Positions 59,073 through 64,000 of a stretch of DNA of 64,000 nt are shown in pieces (position 1 is the stretch's first letter; each line of letters begins with the position of its first letter). This DNA is from Streptomyces sennicomposti (GTDB taxonomy: Bacteria; Actinomycetota; Actinomycetes; Streptomycetales; Streptomycetaceae). The stretch spans positions 1 through 64,000 of the forward strand of contig NZ_JAIOAB010000025.1 in the NCBI RefSeq assembly GCF_019890635.1. Reading direction: 5' to 3'. A model generated the notes under the pieces. It was not told the origin of the DNA. It worked only from the letters and a program-made list of their open reading frames with translations, and made no database searches. The position numbers and the translations under genes were made by a program.

Positions 59073-61052
59073 TCACACCTGCGCGCGACGCTCCACCACG
59101 TCAACGAGCTTGGCCAGTGCCTGGTCACGCGGAATGCCGTTCTCCTGCGAGCCGTCGCGGTAACGGAACGACACCGTGCCCGCGTTCATGTCGTCGTCGC
59201 CAACAATGATCATGAACGGCACCTTCTGCTTCTGGGCGTTCCTGATCTTCTTCTGCATCCGGTCGGAGGACGCGTCGACCTCGACCCGCAGGCCCTTCGA
59301 CTTGGCCTCCAGCGCGAACTTCTCCAGGTAGCCGACGTGTGCGTCACCCACCGGGATGCCGACCGCCTGCACCGGAGCCAGCCACGCCGGGAAGGCACCC
59401 GCGTAGTGCTCCAGCAGGACGCCGAAGAACCGTTCGATGGAGCCGAACAGCGCTCGGTGGATCATGACGGGCTGCCGGCGGGAGCCGTCGGCCGCCGTGT
59501 ACTCCAGGTTGAAGCGCTTGGGCTGGTTGAAATCGACCTGGATGGTCGACATCTGCCAGGACCGGCCGATGGCGTCGCGCACCTGGACGGAGATCTTCGG
59601 GCCGTAGTAGGCGGCGCCGCCCGGGTCCGGGACCAGGGGCAGGTTCTGCTTCTCGGCGGCCTGGCGGAGCGCCTCGGTGGCCTCCGCCCAGTCCTCGTCC
59701 GAGCCGATGAACTTGTCGGAGTCGTCACGGGTGGACAGCTCCAGCTCGAACTCGGTCAGGCCGTAGTCGCGCAGCAGGTCCAGGACGAAGGTCAGGAGCG
59801 TGTCCAGCTCCTGGGGCATCTGCTCCTTGGTGCAGTAGATGTGCGAGTCGTCCTGGGTGAAGCCGCGCGAGCGGGTCAGGCCGTGCACGACGCCCGACTT
59901 CTCGTACCGGTATACGGTCCCGAACTCGAAGAGCCTCAGCGGCAGCTCGCGGTACGAGCGGCCCCGGGACTTGAAGATCAGGTTGTGCATCGGGCAGTTC
60001 ATCGCCTTGAGGCGGTAGTTCTGCTCGTCGAACTGGATGGGCGGGAACATGCCCTCCGCGTAGTGCGGCAGGTGCCCGGAGATCTCGAAGAGGTGCTCCT
60101 TCGAGATGTGCGGGGTGTTCACGAACTCGTAGCCGGAGACCTCGTGCCGGCGGCGCGAGTAGTCCTCCATGACCTTGCGGACGACACCGCCCTTGGGGTG
60201 GAACACCGCGAGGCCGGGGCCCAGCTCGTCCGGGAAGGAGAACAGGTCCAGCTCGGCGCCGAGCTTGCGGTGGTCGCGCTTCTCGGCCTCGGCGAGGAAG
60301 TCGAGGTACTGCTTCAGTTCGTCCTTGGACGGCCAGGCGGTGCCGTAGATGCGCTGGAGCTGCGGGTTCTTCTCGCTGCCGCGCCAGTAGGCGGCGGCCG
60401 AGCGCATCAGCTTGAAGGCGGGGATGTTCCGGGTGGTCGGCAGGTGCGGACCGCGGCACAGGTCCTTCCAGCACAGGTCGCCGGTCTTGGCGTCGAGATT
60501 GTCGTAGATGGTCAGCTCGCCGCTGCCCACCTCGGCGTCGGCGCCGTCGGCGGCCTGCGCGGCGTTGCCCTTGAGGCCGATCAGCTCCAGCTTGTAGGGC
60601 TCGTCGGCCAACTCCACGCGGGCGTCGTCGTCGGTGGTCACGCGGCGGGAGAACTTCTGCCCGCGCTTCTGGATCTCTTGCATCCTCTTCTCGATGCGCT
60701 TGAGGTCCTCGGGGGTGAAGGGCTCCTTGACGTCGAAGTCGTAGTAGAAGCCGTCCCGGATGGGCGGGCCGATGCCCAGCTTGGCCTCGGGGAAGATCTC
60801 CTGCACGGCCTGCGCCATGACGTGCGCGGTGGAGTGGCGCAGGATGTTCAGGCCGTCCTCGGAGGAGATCTCGACGCCCTCGACGGTCTCGCCGTCCTTC
60901 ACCTCGTACGCCAGGTCCTTCAACTCTCCGCCGACACGGGCGGCGACGACGGTGCGCTCCCCGGCGAAGAGGTCGGCGGCCGTGGTGCCCGTCGTCACCG
61001 TGCGCTCTTCCCGCTCGGAATCGCGTTGGATGATCACACGGACGTCTGACAC
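59073..61052 (-). CDS. thrS: Threonyl-tRNA synthetase
   Basis: The 659-residue enzyme charges tRNA-Thr. It has an N-terminal TGS domain (VIIQRDSEREERTVTTG), an editing domain with HSTAHVMAQAV, and the class II catalytic core with the zinc-binding Cys in MNCPMHNLIFKSRGRSYREL and a motif 3 region (MIHRALFGSIERFFGVLLEH), followed by the anticodon-binding domain. GTG 61052 follows GGAGAG. The upstream frame stays open but belongs to a different gene. TACGAT about 60 bp upstream could be a -10. No T-box is apparent. Confidence 0.96.
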   Translation of the reverse strand: MSDVRVIIQRDSEREERTVTTGTTAADLFAGERTVVAARVGGELKDLAYEVKDGETVEGVEISSEDGLNILRHSTAHVMAQAVQEIFPEAKLGIGPPIRDGFYYDFDVKEPFTPEDLKRIEKRMQEIQKRGQKFSRRVTTDDDARVELADEPYKLELIGLKGNAAQAADGADAEVGSGELTIYDNLDAKTGDLCWKDLCRGPHLPTTRNIPAFKLMRSAAAYWRGSEKNPQLQRIYGTAWPSKDELKQYLDFLAEAEKRDHRKLGAELDLFSFPDELGPGLAVFHPKGGVVRKVMEDYSRRRHEVSGYEFVNTPHISKEHLFEISGHLPHYAEGMFPPIQFDEQNYRLKAMNCPMHNLIFKSRGRSYRELPLRLFEFGTVYRYEKSGVVHGLTRSRGFTQDDSHIYCTKEQMPQELDTLLTFVLDLLRDYGLTEFELELSTRDDSDKFIGSDEDWAEATEALRQAAEKQNLPLVPDPGGAAYYGPKISVQVRDAIGRSWQMSTIQVDFNQPKRFNLEYTAADGSRRQPVMIHRALFGSIERFFGVLLEHYAGAFPAWLAPVQAVGIPVGDAHVGYLEKFALEAKSKGLRVEVDASSDRMQKKIRNAQKQKVPFMIIVGDDDMNAGTVSFRYRDGSQENGIPRDQALAKLVDVVERRAQV

Positions 61053-61153
61053 CGGTCTCTCCTGACTGCAGGTGGGGTGCGGCGCCATACCGTGAGCGCG
61101 CGCATGACGGGAATCGTACCGACCCGGGCCCGCCGATCGCGAAACGGTCACCG

Positions 61154-62458
61154 TCAGTCCTCGGCCGGGCACGTCCCGCCGAACAGGTCCGGGCCGCCGC
61201 CCGGGTCCTCCCGCAGCCACTTCATCAGCCGGTCGCGTTCCTCGTCGTCCACCGGCACGGGCGCGACCTCGCAGGCTCCGGTGAGCCGACGGAAGCCGCC
61301 GCGGCTCTCCAGCCGGCCGAGCACCCGTACCGGCAGGCCGACGAGATGGGCGTGCCCGGCGGTGCGGTAGTCCTCCTCGTCCAGGGCGACGCGGATGTAC
61401 GGCACCTCGGCGCCGGAGATCACCCGCAGCCGTACCGTGCCCTCGCCGTGCGGCTGCGGCCTGCGCATGCGGACCACGGCGCCGGTGATCCGGGCGGGCA
61501 CGGACGGCTCGGCGCGCAGATAGCGGGCGCCGGCCTCGCGCAGCACGGGCAGGTCGCCGGGCGAGAACTCGACGGCCCCGGCGGCGCAGTCGGCGGGGAC
61601 GCCGGCGGCGGGCGCCCAGTCGACGGCGATCCGGGCGCCCTCGGTGCCGCGCACCAGGGCGACCAGGGCCTCGGTGAGTTCCCGGCTGGCGCCGGCCCGG
61701 ACGGCGCCGTCGAAGGCGTCCATCGAGCCGGTGGCCCGGCGGTAGTCGACGGCCTCGCGGACGGCGTAGAGGGACTGGTGGAGGCGGACGGCGAGCGGGC
61801 GGCCGGGAGCGACGGGGACGAAGGCGGTGAGGCCGCCGCCGTCGGTGGCGGAGCCGACGAGGACGTGTTCGAGGGCGGCGGCGGCCGAACGCCGGTGGCG
61901 GGCGCCGTGGTAGCCGGCCCGGGCGCGGGTGGCGAGCGCGGCGGCGAGCAGGGTCTGCCGGGCGGCCGAGCGCAGCCGTTCCTGGACGGTCCAGGGGGCG
62001 GCGCCGGGGCCTGCCGGTCCGCCGGGCACGTCGCGCCACCAGTGGATCTCGTCGCTGGGGAGGGTGAGGGCGACGAGGATCTCGCGGGCGGCGGGGGTGT
62101 TGCTGCGGGCGAGGGCGTCGAGCGCTTCGCCGAGCAGGTCGTCGCTGTCGGGGAAGGCCCGGTTCTCGGGCACGAGCAGGCTGGTGCGGTCGCCGCCGGG
62201 GCCGGGCGGGGACCAGCGGCCGTAGCGGCCGGCGGCGCCGCCGCGCCGCTGCCAGCCGTGCCGGCGCAGCAGTGCGGCGAGGACGGCGGGGTCGAGGTCG
62301 GCGGGCGGTGGCGTGGTGTGCCAGGGCGTGTCGACGGGGTGCGGGCGGGCCGGGCGGGGCGGTTCGCCGTGGGCGCGGTGGGCCGGGTCGCCCGGTGTGC
62401 CGTGGGCCGGGTCGCCGAGCGGGCGGTGGGCGGGGTCGCCCGGGGGGCGGTGGGTCAT
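61154..62458 (-). CDS. Unrecognised protein coupled to the DUF4365 gene
   Basis: I do not recognise this family. The 434-residue product has a Pro/His/Arg-rich N terminus with three 8-residue repeats of the type R-P-x-G-D-P-A-H (4-27), a helical middle (RSAARQTLLAAALATRARAG and ASRELTEALVALVRG), and a C-terminal beta-rich part that looks OB-like by eye (ITGAVVRMRR, TVRLRVISGAEVPYIRVAL, PVRVLGRLESRGGFRRLTG). ATG 62458 overlaps the DUF4365 stop by 4 bp, so the two are translationally coupled. An OB-like domain would hint at nucleic-acid contact. Confidence 0.7.
   Translation of the reverse strand: MTHRPPGDPAHRPLGDPAHGTPGDPAHRAHGEPPRPARPHPVDTPWHTTPPPADLDPAVLAALLRRHGWQRRGGAAGRYGRWSPPGPGGDRTSLLVPENRAFPDSDDLLGEALDALARSNTPAAREILVALTLPSDEIHWWRDVPGGPAGPGAAPWTVQERLRSAARQTLLAAALATRARAGYHGARHRRSAAAALEHVLVGSATDGGGLTAFVPVAPGRPLAVRLHQSLYAVREAVDYRRATGSMDAFDGAVRAGASRELTEALVALVRGTEGARIAVDWAPAAGVPADCAAGAVEFSPGDLPVLREAGARYLRAEPSVPARITGAVVRMRRPQPHGEGTVRLRVISGAEVPYIRVALDEEDYRTAGHAHLVGLPVRVLGRLESRGGFRRLTGACEVAPVPVDDEERDRLMKWLREDPGGGPDLFGGTCPAED
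62378..62449 (-). repeat. Three in-frame 24-bp coding repeats
   Basis: Units 62378-62401, 62402-62425 and 62426-62449 each encode an eight-residue G-D-P-A-H-containing segment near the N terminus of the 434-residue protein. A further degenerate copy follows. Copy number probably varies between strains without shifting the frame. Confidence 0.85.
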
Positions 62459-63021
62459 GGTCTGCCTCCCGTCCCGACCCGCGTCATGATCTCGCACAGG
62501 GCGCGGTCGTCGAAGATGCGTGCGGTCGGTATCCGCACGGTGGTGCGGGTCCGGCCGGTGATCGGGTGCCCGGCGAGGTTGACCCAGTAGCAGCAGTGCC
62601 TGAGGTCGAGCCGGTCGTGTCCGGCCCGCAGCCACTGGTCCTGGGAGCGGGGCACGATCATCACGACGAGGATCTTGTGCACCGAGACCGGGGTGCGGGC
62701 GAGTTTCGCCAGGTGGGCGTTGTCCAGGGTGAAGGAGAAGTGCCGGCCCGGGGGGTGGGGCGGCAGCTGGTAGGTGCACTTGAGCTGCACCTTGATGGTC
62801 ACCTCGTCGTCGACGGTGTGGCCGGGGGCGCTGTGGCTGACGTGCCAGTCGATGCCGTTGTCGGGGAAGGGCTGGGACAGGGAGCAGCCGGCCGCCGCGG
62901 CGACCGCGTGCAGATAGCCCACCTGCAAGGTCTCCATGCAGGCGGTGGTGGCGAGTGTGCCGCGCAGGGCGCCCGCCGGTTCGGGCAGCAGCCCGCCCCG
63001 CTCGGGCCGCGCTATCGCCAT
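62455..63021 (-). CDS. DUF4365 domain protein (PD-(D/E)xK nuclease-like)
   Basis: The 188-residue product matches the DUF4365 pattern: an N-terminal helix with Glu30 (CMETLQVGYLHAVAAAAGC), Asp58 in NGIDWHVS, and the Q79-x-K81 motif in VTIKVQLKCTYQLP, followed by ILVVMIVPRSQDQW. The D...(E/Q)xK arrangement is that of restriction-endonuclease-like folds; whether it cuts DNA is unknown. ATG 63021 is preferred over an upstream frame to 63138. It precedes and overlaps the unrecognised 434-residue gene and diverges from an exonuclease gene. Confidence 0.82.
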   Translation of the reverse strand: MAIARPERGGLLPEPAGALRGTLATTACMETLQVGYLHAVAAAAGCSLSQPFPDNGIDWHVSHSAPGHTVDDEVTIKVQLKCTYQLPPHPPGRHFSFTLDNAHLAKLARTPVSVHKILVVMIVPRSQDQWLRAGHDRLDLRHCCYWVNLAGHPITGRTRTTVRIPTARIFDDRALCEIMTRVGTGGRP

Positions 63022-63212
63022 GGCCGACAGCCTTTCTGGCCTGAAGAGTTGAAAGAGTGAGTCGGGGGAATCCCCGCAGCGGGTCCGTGAACTGCAAAGA
63101 CCCGTACGCCTGTTGTCTCCTTCCGGCGTACGGCGCAAACGGGCCGGGTATCACCAAACGGGCGGAAGACGGTGCGTCAGCTGCCCGAGGTGAGCGAGGA
63201 GTTGTGGTCGAC
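63022..63212. promoter_or_regulatory. Divergent promoter region with inverted repeats
   Basis: Between the DUF4365 gene and the exonuclease gene lie a dyad CGTACGCC/GGCGTACG (63103-63110 and 63125-63132) and GGGGAATCCCC (63064-63074). They may be operators or leader hairpins. No confident -10/-35 pair was found in either direction. Confidence 0.4.
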
Positions 63213-63941
63213 ATGACGTGCTGCTGGTACGAGGGGCCGCTGGCCGCCTTCGACACCGAGACCACGGGCGTCGACGTCGAGACCGACCGCATCGTGTCGG
63301 CCGCCGTCGTCGTCCAGGACGCTCCGGGTACGCGGCCGCGGGTGTCCCGCTGGCTGGTGAACCCGGGTGTTCCGGTGCCGCGGGAAGCGACGGCGGTGCA
63401 CGGGCTGACGGAGGAGCGGTTGCAGCGCACCGGGCGCTGGCCGGCTCCGGTGATGTACGAGATAGCCGAGCAGTTGGCGGAGCAGGCGGCGCGGGGCCGG
63501 CCGCTGGTGGTGATGAACGCGCCGTTCGATCTGACGTTGCTGGACCGGGAGTTGCGCCGGCACCGGGCGTCGTCGCTGGAGCGCTGGTTCGAGGGTTCGC
63601 CGCTGCGGGTGCTGGATCCGCGGGTGCTGGACAAGCATCTGGACCGGTATCGCAAGGGGCGGCGCACGCTGACCGATCTGTGCGCGCACTACGAGGTGGT
63701 GCTGGCGGACGCGCACGACGCGGCGGCGGACGCGCTGGCGGCGCTGGAGGTCGTGCGTGCGCTCGGCCGGCGTTTCTCGACCCGGCTGGAGCGGCTGTCG
63801 CCGGCCGAGCTGCACTCGTTGCAGGCGGGGTGGCACGCGGCGCAGGCGCGTGGTCTGCAGGCGTGGTTCGCGCGCAGTGGCACGGAGGAGACGGTGGACC
63901 CGTCGTGGCCGCTGCGGCCGGAGCTTCCGGCGGCGGCCTGA
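63213..63941 (+). CDS. DEDDh 3'-5' exonuclease (DNA polymerase III epsilon-like)
   Basis: The 242-residue protein has all exonuclease motifs: ExoI AAFDTETTGVD (Asp14, Glu16), ExoII VVMNAPFDLTLLDREL, and ExoIII DAHDAAADALAAL. Thus the active site looks complete. It is shorter and different from the replicative epsilon chain, so it is more likely a repair or maturation exonuclease. ATG 63213 has AGGAG eleven bases ahead; GTG 63204 is an alternative. The rest of the window (63942-64000) shows nothing. Confidence 0.92.
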   Translation: MTCCWYEGPLAAFDTETTGVDVETDRIVSAAVVVQDAPGTRPRVSRWLVNPGVPVPREATAVHGLTEERLQRTGRWPAPVMYEIAEQLAEQAARGRPLVVMNAPFDLTLLDRELRRHRASSLERWFEGSPLRVLDPRVLDKHLDRYRKGRRTLTDLCAHYEVVLADAHDAAADALAALEVVRALGRRFSTRLERLSPAELHSLQAGWHAAQARGLQAWFARSGTEETVDPSWPLRPELPAAA

Positions 63942-64000
63942 GCGGGGTGTTCCGGCGTGGTGTCCGGTGCTCCCGGTGCTCCGGTGCTCCCGGTCTTCCG

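Noticed and set aside
56823..61049. A 1408-codon plus-strand open frame covering the membrane protein, the HIT gene and thrS
   Set aside because: It overlaps three genes with clear motifs in other frames and consists of Arg/Pro/Gly/Ala-rich sequence typical of a shadow frame.
61053..61153. Possible T-box leader for thrS
   Set aside because: The gap is only about 100 bp and lacks a T-box sequence or specifier stem; the alaS and hisS upstream regions also show none.

Overview
This window is core chromosome of a Streptomyces, close to S. coelicolor. GC content is very high, GTG starts are common (aroC and relA use TTG), and bldD and the actinobacterial integration host factor are present. The gene order matches the conserved Streptomyces block running from coaBC to thrS. 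I see no rRNA, tRNA, CRISPR array, IS element, prophage or biosynthetic cluster. Almost every gene is on the minus strand, so most operons read from high to low coordinates. The plus-strand genes are bldD, a STAND ATPase, a cyclophilin, a DUF349 protein, an EF-G-like protein with a membrane protein behind it, and an exonuclease at the right end.

Region 1 (244-13279, minus) is the pyrimidine operon pyrR-pyrB-pyrC-(membrane protein)-carA-carB, then a strong hairpin, then pyrD-pyrF. It continues into mihF, gmk and rpoZ, a terminator, and coaBC. It supplies de novo UMP and carbamoyl phosphate. bldD diverges from pyrR; its promoter carries a perfect match to the BldD operator consensus.

Region 2 (14265-27568, minus) holds nusB, efp and an aminopeptidase-P-like protein with an eroded metal site, a proline/histidine-rich P-loop protein, aroE-aroC-aroK-aroB (shikimate to chorismate), mltG, ruvX, alaS and two small envelope proteins. 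Facing hairpins separate bldD from nusB.

Region 3 (27740-40356) has a STAND/TPR ATPase convergent with rpsD, then rarA, a VKOR-family protein, hisS, a metallo-hydrolase, a cyclophilin, a DUF349 protein and the (p)ppGpp enzyme relA.

Region 4 (40562-53969, minus) is apt, secF, secD, yajC, ruvB, ruvA, ruvC, yebC, pdxT, pdxS, a small membrane protein, and the phosphatidylinositol mannoside genes pimA, an acyltransferase and pgsA. Three spacers here hold tandem repeats: 25 bp between ruvA and ruvB, 31 bp x5 upstream of pdxS, and 33 bp x3 downstream of pimA.

Region 5 (54291-63941) has the EF-G-like GTPase and an unrecognised 571-residue membrane protein on the plus strand, inserted between pgsA and the HIT/thrS pair that are adjacent in mycobacteria. 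A DUF4365 nuclease-like protein coupled to an unrecognised 434-residue protein follows, divergent from a DEDDh exonuclease.

The least explained elements are the DUF4365 pair, the degenerate peptidase beside efp, the membrane protein inside the pyr operon, the STAND ATPase and the repeat-filled spacers. I did not find a clear-cut new multi-gene system.
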